From: Deefgea rivuli DSM 18356
GTDB lineage: Bacteria; Pseudomonadota; Gammaproteobacteria; Burkholderiales; Chitinibacteraceae
Assembly: GCF_000620145.1 (NCBI RefSeq)
Contig: NZ_KK211081.1
Span: 496,028 to 560,027, forward strand
DNA length: 64,000 nucleotides
Direction of reading: 5' to 3'
Shown: positions 16,191 through 25,197 of the stretch, in pieces
Layout of the letters: each line of letters opens with the position of its first letter
Position numbering within the stretch: position 1 is the first letter of the stretch
Notes under the pieces: generated by a model
Databases searched by the model: none
What the model was told of the DNA's origin: nothing
What the model saw: the letters and a program-made list of their open reading frames with translations, nothing else
Position numbers and translations under genes: made by a program

Positions 16191-18263
16191 ATGTGGCGTA
16201 GCAAGCTCACGACCCTCGCCATGCCAGCCTTGGTGCTGATGGTACTCGGCATGATGATTCTGCCGCTGCCACCGCTCGTGCTCGATTTCTTCTTTACCTT
16301 CAATATTGCGCTGTCGATTATTGTGTTGATGGTCAGTCTTTACACACACAAGCCACTGGAATTCTCTAGCTTTCCGACCGTCTTATTGATGACGACCTTG
16401 CTGCGTCTGTCGCTCAATGTCGCCTCTACTAAACTCGTTCTTACCGAAGGTCACGCGGGCGGCGATGCTGCAGGTAAAGTGATCGAATCCTTCGGCCACG
16501 TGCTGATTGGCGACAATATCGCAGTCGGTATTGTGGCGTTTATTATTCTCACCATCATTAACTTTGTCGTGATTACCAAAGGTGCCGGCCGGATTGCCGA
16601 AGTATCAGCGCGCTTTACACTCGATGCAATGCCCGGCAAGCAAATGGCGATTGACGCCGATTTGAATGCAGGCTTAATCGGCGAAGAAGAAGCCCGCACG
16701 CGCCGTGCGCAAATTTCTGATGAAGCCAATTTCTTCGGCTCAATGGATGGTGCGAGTAAATTCGTCCGTGGTGATGCGGTGGCCGGTATTTTGGTCATGG
16801 TCATCAACTTGATTGGAGGGCTTTTGGTCGGCATGTTGCAGCACGATATGCTCTTTGCCGATGCGGCCAAAACCTACACGCTACTCACCATCGGTGATGG
16901 TTTGGTCGCCCAAGTGCCTGCGTTGATTATTTCTGTTGCCGCCGGTATCGTCGTTTCCCGCGTCGGCACCAATCAAGATCTGTCTGAGCAAATCCTCGGC
17001 CAGCTGTTTGCTCGCCCCCAAGTCATGTATGTGACCGCTGGCGTACTGGCGGTGCTCGGGATTATTCCGGGTATGCCACACTTGGCCTTCTTAATGATGG
17101 CTGCTATCGCGGGTGGATTGGCTTGGTTTGCAGAACAAAACCTACTTAAACCCGCAAGCACTGCTGGGCCTACAGGCGCTAGCCCGACACCGGGCGCAAC
17201 GCCTGCCGCGCCTGCTGATTCGCCACTGCAAGAAGTCAGCTGGAACGATGTTCAACCCGTTGATCCGGTTGGGCTTGAAGTCGGTTATCGCTTAATTCCA
17301 CTGGTTGACCGCAATCAAGACGGCGAATTGCTGCGCCGCATTCGTGGCATTCGCAAAAAAATTGCGCAAGAGCTGGGCTTTTTAGTGCCTGCGGTCCACA
17401 TTCGCGACAATCTTGAACTTAAACCGAATCAATATCGAATCCAGCTCAAAGGCGTTGATGTCGGCGCAGGCGAAGCCTTTGTCGGCCAATGGTTGGCAAT
17501 CAATCCGGGTAACGCCGCCGGCACACTCCCCGGCGCAGCTACGACCGATCCAACTTTTGGCCTGCCGGCCACGTGGGTCGATAGCAGCATGCGCGATCAA
17601 GCACAAGCAATGGGCTATACGGTGGTCGATGCGTCGACCGTCGTTGGCACGCATATTTCGAATATCTTGCAATCGAATGCCGCTGAATTACTCGGCCGCG
17701 AAGAAGTCCAAGCACTGATAGACCATTTCGCCAAAGAGTCGCCCAAACTGATTGAAGAACTAGTGCCCAAAGTGGTGCCGATTGGCACGCTGCAAAAAGT
17801 GCTACAAGCGCTGCTTGAAGATGGCCTCAATATCCGCGATTTGCGCTCGATTATCGAAACGCTGGGCGAGCATATTTTACGCACCACCGATGTCGACGAG
17901 CTGACCTCCGCCGTTCGAGTCGCGCTCGGCCGCTCAATTGTGCATCAGCTGTTTGCAGGTGAAAACGAGCTGCAAGTTGTCGCATTAGAACCACAACTCG
18001 AAAGTATATTAATGTCTGCTGCCAGCGGAAAATCTCAAGGTGGTTTGGAGCCGGGCTTGGCCGAGCGCCTACTCAAACAAGCCGCTACGCTCACCGAACA
18101 ACTCGAAATGCAGGGCATTAACCCCGTTTTAATCACGCCAGCGCAATTACGCCCGATGTTATCGCGCTTTTTGCGCCGTTCTATCCCTGGATTGCGCGTG
18201 ATTGCGCACACCGAAATTCCTGACAGCAAAACTTTACGCATCATTAATGTGTTGGGTGCATGA
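16191..18263 (+). CDS. flhA: Flagellar export protein FlhA
   Basis: 690 residues, the usual FlhA length. An N-terminal membrane half with about eight hydrophobic segments includes the FHIPEP signature region (SFPTVLLMTTLLRLSLNVAS, then the FVVITKGAGRIAEVSARFTL and DADLNAGLIGEEEARTRR loop). A Pro/Ala/Thr-rich linker (about 322-345) leads to the large cytoplasmic domain that docks chaperone-substrate complexes. FlhA is the nonameric ring of the export gate. It follows flhB on the same strand, and flhF follows after 173 bp. Confidence 0.97.
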   Translation: MWRSKLTTLAMPALVLMVLGMMILPLPPLVLDFFFTFNIALSIIVLMVSLYTHKPLEFSSFPTVLLMTTLLRLSLNVASTKLVLTEGHAGGDAAGKVIESFGHVLIGDNIAVGIVAFIILTIINFVVITKGAGRIAEVSARFTLDAMPGKQMAIDADLNAGLIGEEEARTRRAQISDEANFFGSMDGASKFVRGDAVAGILVMVINLIGGLLVGMLQHDMLFADAAKTYTLLTIGDGLVAQVPALIISVAAGIVVSRVGTNQDLSEQILGQLFARPQVMYVTAGVLAVLGIIPGMPHLAFLMMAAIAGGLAWFAEQNLLKPASTAGPTGASPTPGATPAAPADSPLQEVSWNDVQPVDPVGLEVGYRLIPLVDRNQDGELLRRIRGIRKKIAQELGFLVPAVHIRDNLELKPNQYRIQLKGVDVGAGEAFVGQWLAINPGNAAGTLPGAATTDPTFGLPATWVDSSMRDQAQAMGYTVVDASTVVGTHISNILQSNAAELLGREEVQALIDHFAKESPKLIEELVPKVVPIGTLQKVLQALLEDGLNIRDLRSIIETLGEHILRTTDVDELTSAVRVALGRSIVHQLFAGENELQVVALEPQLESILMSAASGKSQGGLEPGLAERLLKQAATLTEQLEMQGINPVLITPAQLRPMLSRFLRRSIPGLRVIAHTEIPDSKTLRIINVLGA

Positions 18264-18436
18264 AATTAGCCATGCCGCAGCGCATTTTCTAAGTATGTTC
18301 ACCGCTAAATGCAGGCATTAAATTGTGCAGAAGCACAGGAACAGTGATAATCGTCTTTCGATACTGACTAAAAAATGCTTTGGGGCGTGCTTTGTTGATG
18401 AAATTTTGGACGAAAACGCTGTGATTATCGTGGCCT

Positions 18437-19975
18437 ATGCTGGTTAAAAAATTCTTCGGTGCTACTACTCGTGATGCGCTGCGCCAAGTTCGTGATGAAC
18501 TGGGGCCGGACGCGCTTATCTTGTCGAATCGTCAAGTCGCCGGTGGCGGCATCGAAATCATGGCCGTCGCCGACGCCGATGTCGCCGCGCTCACTAGCAT
18601 CCAAACTGTAGCCACGCCACCCAAACCCGCGACACGGGCGGCGCAAAATGGCGCGCGCTTAATGAGTTCAGCACAACAAGCGCCAGTAACACCCAATATC
18701 AGCAAAGCATTGGCCCGCTCTTATGCGATTCCCGATGATGAGCAAGAGCCCAGCATCAACGATGTACCGTACGAAATTCCTTCGGTACTGCGCAGTAATC
18801 GCGCGCCCAAAGCTGCGCCAGCTCGCGCAGAAGTGCCATTTAGCGATTACATTAGCCGCCCCGATCCAATCGAAGCGCCACGCCGCGAACCAGAAATCAC
18901 ACCGCAGCGCCCCGCCTCACCGCCACCGCGCCGCCCTGCTGTAGCCGAAAAACCGCTACCGACGTTTAGCTTTGAAGATGAACCCGTCAAACCCGCTGCG
19001 CCACCCGCCGATCAAGAGGCGATGCAAGACATTGCGCGCGAAATTCGCATGTTGCGCGGCCTGTTAGAAAGCCAAATGGCAGGCATGGCTTGGGGTGAGC
19101 TGTCAAAACACGCACCAGAAAAACTTGAAGTATTGCGCCTATTACTCGGAGCCGGCTTTTGCGCAGCTTTATCGCGCCAGCTGATCGATAAAATGCCTGC
19201 AGGCATGAGCCTAGATACCGGCATCAAATGGGTCAAAGCCGCGCTGACCCACAATCTACCTACCGTCAGCGCGAAAGACGATATCGTTGAGCGCGGCGGT
19301 GTGTATGCGCTGATTGGCCCAACGGGCGTGGGCAAAACGACAACCGTTGCCAAGCTCGCCGCGCGTTGCGCACTCGCCTATGGTCCGCAATCAGTGGCTT
19401 TGCTCACTACCGATAGCTACCGGATTGGCGCGCACGATCAATTGCGCATTTATGGTCGAATTTTGGGCGTACCTGTTCACGACGTCAAAGACGAAACCGA
19501 TTTGCAACTCACTTTGGGTGAATTGACTGATCGGCATTTGGTGCTCATTGATACCGTCGGGATGGGACAACGTGATCAACGCATCGGCGAGCAATTGGCG
19601 ATGTTTGGTCACGACAATGTTGGCACCGTGTTGCTTTTATCCGCCAATGCGCAAGCTGGAACGCTCGATGATGTGGCACGGCGCTATAAAAATAGCCATT
19701 TAGTCGGCTGCATTTTGACCAAACTCGACGAAACCATGGCACTGGGCGGTTGCCTTGATGTCGCCATTCGCCATCGGCTACCGCTTCATTTTGTCACTAA
19801 CGGCCAGCGAGTTCCCGAAGACCTGCATCGCGCTAATTTGGCGTATTTGGTCGACAGAGCGTTTCGCAACTCGCAAGAAAATAGCGTATTTCAGCTGAAC
19901 AAAGACGAATATCCTTTGTTTATGAGCACGCAAGATACGCCGACCGACTTCACCATTTCAACTTCGCACCGATGA
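18437..19975 (+). CDS. flhF: Flagellar placement GTPase FlhF
   Basis: 512 residues. The N-terminal basic motif LVKKFFGATTRDALRQV is typical. A long Pro/Arg/Ala-rich B region (about 60-190) precedes an SRP-type NG GTPase domain: G1 [33 protein letters not shown]3 DTVGM, G4 TKLDE. All GTP-binding motifs are intact. FlhF recruits the basal body to the cell pole in polarly flagellated bacteria. It is followed directly by flhG, whose product normally restrains FlhF by stimulating its GTPase. Confidence 0.96.
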   Translation: MLVKKFFGATTRDALRQVRDELGPDALILSNRQVAGGGIEIMAVADADVAALTSIQTVATPPKPATRAAQNGARLMSSAQQAPVTPNISKALARSYAIPDDEQEPSINDVPYEIPSVLRSNRAPKAAPARAEVPFSDYISRPDPIEAPRREPEITPQRPASPPPRRPAVAEKPLPTFSFEDEPVKPAAPPADQEAMQDIAREIRMLRGLLESQMAGMAWGELSKHAPEKLEVLRLLLGAGFCAALSRQLIDKMPAGMSLDTGIKWVKAALTHNLPTVSAKDDIVERGGVYALIGPTGVGKTTTVAKLAARCALAYGPQSVALLTTDSYRIGAHDQLRIYGRILGVPVHDVKDETDLQLTLGELTDRHLVLIDTVGMGQRDQRIGEQLAMFGHDNVGTVLLLSANAQAGTLDDVARRYKNSHLVGCILTKLDETMALGGCLDVAIRHRLPLHFVTNGQRVPEDLHRANLAYLVDRAFRNSQENSVFQLNKDEYPLFMSTQDTPTDFTISTSHR

Positions 19976-20008
19976 TGTTGGCCACAGCAAGGCCTCAGGA
20001 ATTCACTC

Positions 20009-20908
20009 GTGCCTAAACGCTGGCTCGACCAAGCAGCAGGTTTGCGGCAAATGGTCGCCACGCCAACCTGCCGCACGATTAGTCTTTCGGGTGGGCGCGG
20101 CGATGCGGGAACGACGAGCTTGGTGATTAATTTGGCCGCCGCTTTAGCTGAAAGAGAGCGCCAAGTCGTCGTGCTCGATGAATTCACTGGTCTGCAAAAC
20201 ATTCCACATCGCTTGCATCTCGCGCCTGGTTTTGAGCTGGAACACGTGTTGCGCCGCGAAGTTCGCTTGCTCGACACTTTAATTGAAACCCAATATGGCT
20301 TTGGAATTTTGCCGATTGCCGCGCAACCGCAGCTCTTGGCCAACCTCAATGAAGGCGAGCAGCGTTGGCTGGCCGCCGAGTTTGAACAACTCACCGATCA
20401 GCTCGATTATCTGCTGCTCGATACGCGCCCCGCGATGGCGCAAGGCGTGCCCAGCTTGTCTTTAGCTGCTGATGATGTCGTCATTGTGCTATCAAATCGC
20501 GCCGAATCGCTCACTGATGCCTACGCAACGATCAAACAATTGTCGACTGAATATGCGCGCCGTGATTTTCGCGTGCTGGTCAATCGCGTCGCCAGTCTGG
20601 GCGAGGCGATGACCTTGTTTGATCGAGTTCGTGAAGTGGCGCAGCAATATCTCGGTGATGATATTCAGCTTAAATTGATCGGCTACGTTCCAGAAGACGA
20701 ATGGCTCAATCGCGCGACGCGGCTCGGTCGCCCCGTGCTAGAAGCCTTCCCCGAAGCCGAAGCCAGTGCCGCCATTCGCCAATTAGCTGATGCAATGCTC
20801 AGGTGGGTACCGCCTCGTAACGCAGCAGGGACAATGGCTAGCTTTATATACCGTCTAATTGAATCATCCCGTTTATTGGCTGAGCGGATTCCTCATGGTC
20901 AAAACTGA
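20009..20908 (+). CDS. flhG: FlhG/FleN-like MinD-family protein with degenerate P-loop
   Basis: 299 residues from a GTG at 20009 preceded by AGGA. The gene sits directly behind flhF, and MinD-like order is retained (VVVLDEFTG, DYLLLDTRPAMAQG, ESLTDAYATIK). FlhG normally limits flagellar number through ATP-dependent dimerisation and contact with FlhF. However, the P-loop here reads SGGRGDAGTTS (residues 27-37). Against the deviant Walker A KGGxxGK[ST], both the signature Lys (G29) and the catalytic Lys (T35) are missing, and the DxD-type switch is DEF. The remaining N-terminus (RWLDQAAGLRQM) matches the DQAxxLR motif that activates FlhF. It therefore probably cannot bind or hydrolyse ATP normally (inference). 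Confidence 0.88.
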   Translation: MPKRWLDQAAGLRQMVATPTCRTISLSGGRGDAGTTSLVINLAAALAERERQVVVLDEFTGLQNIPHRLHLAPGFELEHVLRREVRLLDTLIETQYGFGILPIAAQPQLLANLNEGEQRWLAAEFEQLTDQLDYLLLDTRPAMAQGVPSLSLAADDVVIVLSNRAESLTDAYATIKQLSTEYARRDFRVLVNRVASLGEAMTLFDRVREVAQQYLGDDIQLKLIGYVPEDEWLNRATRLGRPVLEAFPEAEASAAIRQLADAMLRWVPPRNAAGTMASFIYRLIESSRLLAERIPHGQN

Positions 20909-21983
20909 AGCCCAATTCATTCCTAGTAACAACAACGCGTCGTTTGAACTGCGCGGTGATTTAACCTTATCCACCGTGCCTGCGCTGTGGCGCGTCGTGC
21001 GTAAAACCGAATGGGCCAACGCACAAATTGACGCCAGCGGCATCGTCCGATGCGATGGCGCTGGCGCAGCACTGCTGTTCGAGCTAGTGCAACGCGGCGC
21101 GCAACTGCAACACATCCCTGAACAAAGCCAGCGCCTGCTGCAAGCCCTCAATCCAGAGCAAGCCTTGCTGCCCTCGGCCGGCAAAAAACGCGTCAACGCA
21201 ATCAGTCAATTAGGGTTAAATACGTTTAACACTCTCGCCGACTTTAAGCTGCAAATCAGCTTTCTCGGCGCGATTGCACAAGCCATTGCCGACACACTAC
21301 GTCAACCCAAAACCTTCCGCATACGTGATTTTTTGCAGCAGTGCGAGCTGGTTGGCGCGAATGCGGTGCCGATTGTTGCGCTGATCTCTATTTTGCTTGG
21401 CGTGATTTTGGCGTTCCAATCCGCAATTCCAATGCGGCAATTTGGCGCTGAACTCTATGTCGCCAACTTGCTTGGCCTCTCCCTCATTCGCGAATTAGGG
21501 CCGTTGATCACTGCAATCTTGCTCGCTGGCCGCACGGGAGCCGCATTTGCCGCCGAAATCGGCACAATGAAAGTGAATGAGGAAGTGAATGCGCTGGTGA
21601 CTTTTGGCTTTGACCCGATGCGATTTTTGGTCTTGCCGCGCTTAATGGCGGGAGTGTTGATGGCCCCCTTATTGACTTTATTTGCCGAAGTGGTCGGCCT
21701 ATTTGGCGGCGCGCTGGTGATGAAAGGCTTTGGGATTCCATTTGCGACATTTTGGAGCCAAGTTAGCACGCAAGTTGATTTGGTCGATTTATTCACCGGT
21801 TTAAGTAAAGCGGCGATTTTTGGTTTTATTGTCGCCTCAGTCGGTTGTTTACGCGGCCTAAATACCGGCAATGGCGCGAGCGCTGTCGGTGCAGCAACCA
21901 CGCAAGCCGTGGTGCAAACCTTGGTACTCTTGGTGATCGCAGATGGTTTATTTGCCGTGGTCGCGTACCACATGGGCTGGTAA
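20895..21983 (+). CDS. MlaE-like lipid ABC permease with N-terminal STAS domain
   Basis: 362 residues from the ATG at 20895; another ATG at 20859 lies deeper inside flhG. The first 85 residues look like a STAS (MlaB-like) domain (FELRGDLTLSTVPALW, then IDASGIVRCDGAGAALLFEL). The MlaE permease fold follows with about five membrane segments and the signature NLLGLSLIRELGPLITAILL, then GRTGAAFAAEIGTMKVNEEV. MlaE-type permeases move phospholipid between membranes together with an MCE protein. The fusion replaces a separate MlaB. It overlaps flhG by 14 nt and leads a four-gene MCE operon. Confidence 0.92.
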   Translation: MVKTEAQFIPSNNNASFELRGDLTLSTVPALWRVVRKTEWANAQIDASGIVRCDGAGAALLFELVQRGAQLQHIPEQSQRLLQALNPEQALLPSAGKKRVNAISQLGLNTFNTLADFKLQISFLGAIAQAIADTLRQPKTFRIRDFLQQCELVGANAVPIVALISILLGVILAFQSAIPMRQFGAELYVANLLGLSLIRELGPLITAILLAGRTGAAFAAEIGTMKVNEEVNALVTFGFDPMRFLVLPRLMAGVLMAPLLTLFAEVVGLFGGALVMKGFGIPFATFWSQVSTQVDLVDLFTGLSKAAIFGFIVASVGCLRGLNTGNGASAVGAATTQAVVQTLVLLVIADGLFAVVAYHMGW

Positions 21984-21985
21984 AC

Positions 21986-22732
21986 ATGAACGCGCTGATT
22001 GAAGTTCGCGATTTAAACTGTGGCTACGGCGCGAGAACGATTTTAAAAGACATTAATTTTGACATTCAGCGCGGCGAAGTTGTCGCGATTCTGGGTGGTT
22101 CGGGCTGTGGAAAGTCGACCCTCTTGAAACATCTGATCGGTCTATATCCACCGCAATCTGGCAGCATACTTATAGCAGGTAATGAGCTGGTAGGCTCAAT
22201 GGGTAATGCACGCAGCGATATACTCCGCCATTTTGGTGTGATGTTTCAATCGGGTGCTTTATTTGGTTCGATGACAGTGCTAGAAAATGTTGCTTTACCA
22301 CTTGAAAGCTTTAGCCGACTGGACGCCGCTGCGATTGATGCGTTAGCGAGGCTTAAATTGCGTTTGGTGGGCTTAGAAGAATTTGCCGACTTTGCGCCTG
22401 CCGAGCTATCGGGTGGGATGCAAAAACGCGCCGCAATTGCCCGCGCGATGGCGCTCGACCCTGAGATCCTATTCTTGGATGAGCCGTCCGCAGGGCTAGA
22501 CCCAATTACATCAGCAGAGCTGGATGAATTGATACGCCGTATTGCCGAAACTCAGCAAGTGACTTTTGTCATTGTCACGCATGAATTGGCCAGTATTAAT
22601 GCCATTGCCGACCGCGCGATCATGCTGGATAAATCAGTGCAAAGCATCATCGCCATCGACACACCTGCCGCGCTTGCTACATCCGCTGATACGCGTGTTA
22701 GCGGCTTTTTTAACCGAGGGAAACCGCGCTAA
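21986..22732 (+). CDS. MlaF-like ABC transporter ATPase
   Basis: 248 residues from the ATG at 21986, two bases after the permease stop. Complete ABC motifs: Walker A GGSGCGKST, Q-loop MFQSGALFG, signature LSGGMQKRAAIARAMALDPE, Walker B ILFLDEPSAGLD, and the switch His in VTHELAS. The MQSG-like Q-loop is typical of the MlaF/Ttg2A branch. It energises the MlaE-like permease encoded immediately upstream. Open frame upstream to 21845 is a shadow of the permease. Confidence 0.94.
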   Translation: MNALIEVRDLNCGYGARTILKDINFDIQRGEVVAILGGSGCGKSTLLKHLIGLYPPQSGSILIAGNELVGSMGNARSDILRHFGVMFQSGALFGSMTVLENVALPLESFSRLDAAAIDALARLKLRLVGLEEFADFAPAELSGGMQKRAAIARAMALDPEILFLDEPSAGLDPITSAELDELIRRIAETQQVTFVIVTHELASINAIADRAIMLDKSVQSIIAIDTPAALATSADTRVSGFFNRGKPR

Positions 22733-22781
22733 AATGATCCTGTCATTGTTTTGCGATTCGCTATCGAGCACAGGCTAAGCC

Positions 22782-23828
22782 ATGGAACAAAAATCTAACT
22801 TTCGTTTAGGCTTATTTATTTTATCGGCCATTATTCTTGGCGCGATTTTAATGATCGGCCTGGGTAGCGGCAGATGGTTTAACAAGACCTTTCAGCTGGA
22901 AACCTACTTTAACGAATCGGTGCAAGGCCTCGATATTGGTTCAAAAGTTCGCTATCGCGGCGTCGTTGTCGGCGAAGTCAGCGCAATTACGTTTACCTAT
23001 GCGCGCTACGAACAAGGATTATCCAGAACGGAACGCTTGCAATATGTGTTGGTTGAAACACGACTTTCTAGCGATATGTTCGCCAGCAAAGGGCTATCCA
23101 ATCCGCAGCAAAGCAATATTGATGTCGAAGTGGCGAAAGGTCTGCGCGTCAAAATTGCACCGCAAGGTTTAACGGGTACCAGTTATTTAGAAATCGATTA
23201 CCTCAATCCACAAACCAGTCGGCAACTGCCATTTAGTTGGAAACCCGATAATCTCTACATTCCATCGGCACCGAGTACCGTCGGCCAGTTTGTGAATGGC
23301 GCACAAGATTTGATGGCGAAACTACAAAAAATCGATCTAGACCAAACGATTGCGCGTTTGGATCAGCTCTTAATCACTGCCGAGCAAAAAATCGCACCTT
23401 TGCCGCTGCTGAGCATTACGCAAAAAATGGATACCGTTCTGGGGCGAATGGCACAATTTCCGCTCAATCAAATCGCCAGCGAGGCTACAGGTTTACTAGT
23501 CGAAACTCGGCAAACCAATCAAGCTTTGCAATCGGTGTTAGCGCAACCAGGCTGGGTCAGTGCGCCTGCCGATTTAGCGCAAGCAGCGCAAGACGCTAGA
23601 AAAATCGCCAGTGATCCGGCGATTGCCAGCGCAGTGCAAAGAATGGAGCGCGTCACGCAAAGACTAGATCGCCTCACTGCGACGCAAGAGTCTGAAGTCA
23701 GTCAATTGATTGAAAACTTAAATTCCAGCAGCGCAAGCCTAAAATCTTTGCTCGATAAAGTTGAGCAGCAACCGAGTCAGCTATTCTTTTCTCAACAGCA
23801 ACCACCTTATGTGCCGCCAAAACCATGA
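22782..23828 (+). CDS. MCE-domain substrate-binding protein (MlaD/PqiB-like)
   Basis: 348 residues. One N-terminal membrane anchor (LGLFILSAIILGAILMIGLG, about 9-28), then a single MCE domain (about 38-120) with LDIGSKVRYRGVVVGEVSAI and PQGLTGTSYLEIDYL, then a helical C-terminal region rich in Gln/Ala that probably forms a coiled coil or tunnel. MCE proteins form hexameric rings that pass lipids across the periplasm. At 348 residues it is longer than E. coli MlaD, resembling the organic-solvent-tolerance/PqiB-type single-MCE proteins with long helices. It overlaps the following lipoprotein gene by 4 nt. Confidence 0.92.
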   Translation: MEQKSNFRLGLFILSAIILGAILMIGLGSGRWFNKTFQLETYFNESVQGLDIGSKVRYRGVVVGEVSAITFTYARYEQGLSRTERLQYVLVETRLSSDMFASKGLSNPQQSNIDVEVAKGLRVKIAPQGLTGTSYLEIDYLNPQTSRQLPFSWKPDNLYIPSAPSTVGQFVNGAQDLMAKLQKIDLDQTIARLDQLLITAEQKIAPLPLLSITQKMDTVLGRMAQFPLNQIASEATGLLVETRQTNQALQSVLAQPGWVSAPADLAQAAQDARKIASDPAIASAVQRMERVTQRLDRLTATQESEVSQLIENLNSSSASLKSLLDKVEQQPSQLFFSQQQPPYVPPKP

Positions 23829-24418
23829 AAAAATACCTGAGCGTTTTCTTACTCATTGGGCTCTTATTAGGCTGCAGCAGCACGCCCGTGAAACGCCAAG
23901 ACTTTCTCTTAAGCAGCGAGAGAGTCGAAATTAAAGCCAGTAGCGCGCCGAAATTTGGCGTGTTGCAAGTGGCAGAATTACGCGCAAATCGACCGTACAA
24001 CACGCAGTCTTTAATCTACCGTGAAAGCGCGCAGCGCTTTGTGCTTGATCCACACAATGGCTTTTTAGCCGCGCCAGCGCAGCAAATCAGCGCCGAAACA
24101 CGAGATCGCTTAGCGCGTAGCGGCTTATTTAGCGGCGTCTTGCCGCAAGGCAGTACACTCGCAGCGCAATGGCGGCTGGAAGGTGAGCTGCAAACCTTTT
24201 ACATTGATGTCACCCAACCCGCCAAACCCGCTGTCACGCTAGAAATACGCTATGCTTTATTGGCTGACGACAGCGCTACACCGCAGCTATTTATGCTGTC
24301 AAAAACCGTACCCATTTTAGATGCCAGCCCCGAACAAGCGGTTATTGGCTTTAATCGCGGCTTAAACGCCATTTTATTGCAATTAGAATCTTCACTGCTT
24401 GCGGTAAAACCCCTGTAG
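23825..24418 (+). CDS. ABC-type transport auxiliary lipoprotein (PqiC/DUF330-like)
   Basis: 197 residues with a lipoprotein signal and lipobox LLLGCSS (lipidated Cys at about 17). The mature part follows the ABC-transport-auxiliary pattern: FGVLQVAELRANRPYN, LIYRESAQRFVLDPHN, and an alternating strand/helix end. Such lipoproteins pair with MCE proteins and permeases at the outer membrane side, as PqiC does with PqiAB. The 4-nt overlap with the MCE gene shows they belong to one operon, together with the MlaE- and MlaF-like genes. Confidence 0.88.
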   Translation: MKKYLSVFLLIGLLLGCSSTPVKRQDFLLSSERVEIKASSAPKFGVLQVAELRANRPYNTQSLIYRESAQRFVLDPHNGFLAAPAQQISAETRDRLARSGLFSGVLPQGSTLAAQWRLEGELQTFYIDVTQPAKPAVTLEIRYALLADDSATPQLFMLSKTVPILDASPEQAVIGFNRGLNAILLQLESSLLAVKPL

Positions 24419-24456
24419 TGAGCTACACTGAAAGAGACGTCACTTAACGTAAATCC

Positions 24457-25197
24457 ATGTCAGCTCATCGCGCACTTTCTCTTTATCGCAATACCCAAAA
24501 CAGCAGCGAAGATGATCGCGTGGAAAAGCACGCGTCTTTAGTACGCAAAATCGCCTATCACATGATGAGCAAATTGCCCGCCAGCGTCGATGTCGATGAT
24601 TTAATCCAAGTAGGTCTGATTGGCCTGATGGAAGCTGCGCGCAATTTTGACCCTGAAGCGGGCGTGCAATTTGAAACTTTTGCCAGCCAACGCATTCGCG
24701 GTTCGATGCTGGATGAACTCCGCAATGCCGATTGGCTACCACGCCAAGCGCGGCGCAATATGCGTGAAATCGAACGCACCGTGGTGCAGCTCGAACAAAG
24801 TTTAAGCCGCCCGCCTTCGGAAACCGAAGTGGCACAAAAAATGAATCTGCCGCTGACCGAATATCAAGAAATGCTCGGCGATGCGCGCGGTCATCAATTA
24901 CTGCATTACGAAGATTTCGAACAAGACGGCGAAAACGATCAACTCGACCAATACGCTGCCGACAGCAGTGCTAATCCGGCTGAATTATTTTCTGATGATC
25001 GTTTTCGCTCGCAATTGATTGCGGGCATTGAATTGCTGCCCGAACGAGAAAAGCTCTTGATGGCGCTGTATTACGATGAAGAACTCAATTTAAAAGAAAT
25101 CGGTGCAGTCTTAGGCGTTTCCGAATCGCGGGTGTGCCAATTGCATAGTCAGGCGATTGCACGCCTGCGGGGCAAATTAAAGGATTGGATTGGTTAA
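24457..25197 (+). CDS. fliA: Flagellar sigma factor FliA (sigma-28)
   Basis: 246 residues. It has the region 2 sequence VDVDDLIQVGLIGLMEAARN, then FETFASQRIRGSMLDELRNADW, the FliA signature; region 3 (SRPPSETEVAQKMNLPLTEYQ); and region 4 (LYYDEELNLKEIGAVLGVSESRVCQLHSQA). FliA directs transcription of late flagellar and chemotaxis genes and is held by FlgM. It follows the MCE operon by 38 bp, and its stop codon overlaps the start of the motor gene (TAATG). Confidence 0.97.
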   Translation: MSAHRALSLYRNTQNSSEDDRVEKHASLVRKIAYHMMSKLPASVDVDDLIQVGLIGLMEAARNFDPEAGVQFETFASQRIRGSMLDELRNADWLPRQARRNMREIERTVVQLEQSLSRPPSETEVAQKMNLPLTEYQEMLGDARGHQLLHYEDFEQDGENDQLDQYAADSSANPAELFSDDRFRSQLIAGIELLPEREKLLMALYYDEELNLKEIGAVLGVSESRVCQLHSQAIARLRGKLKDWIG

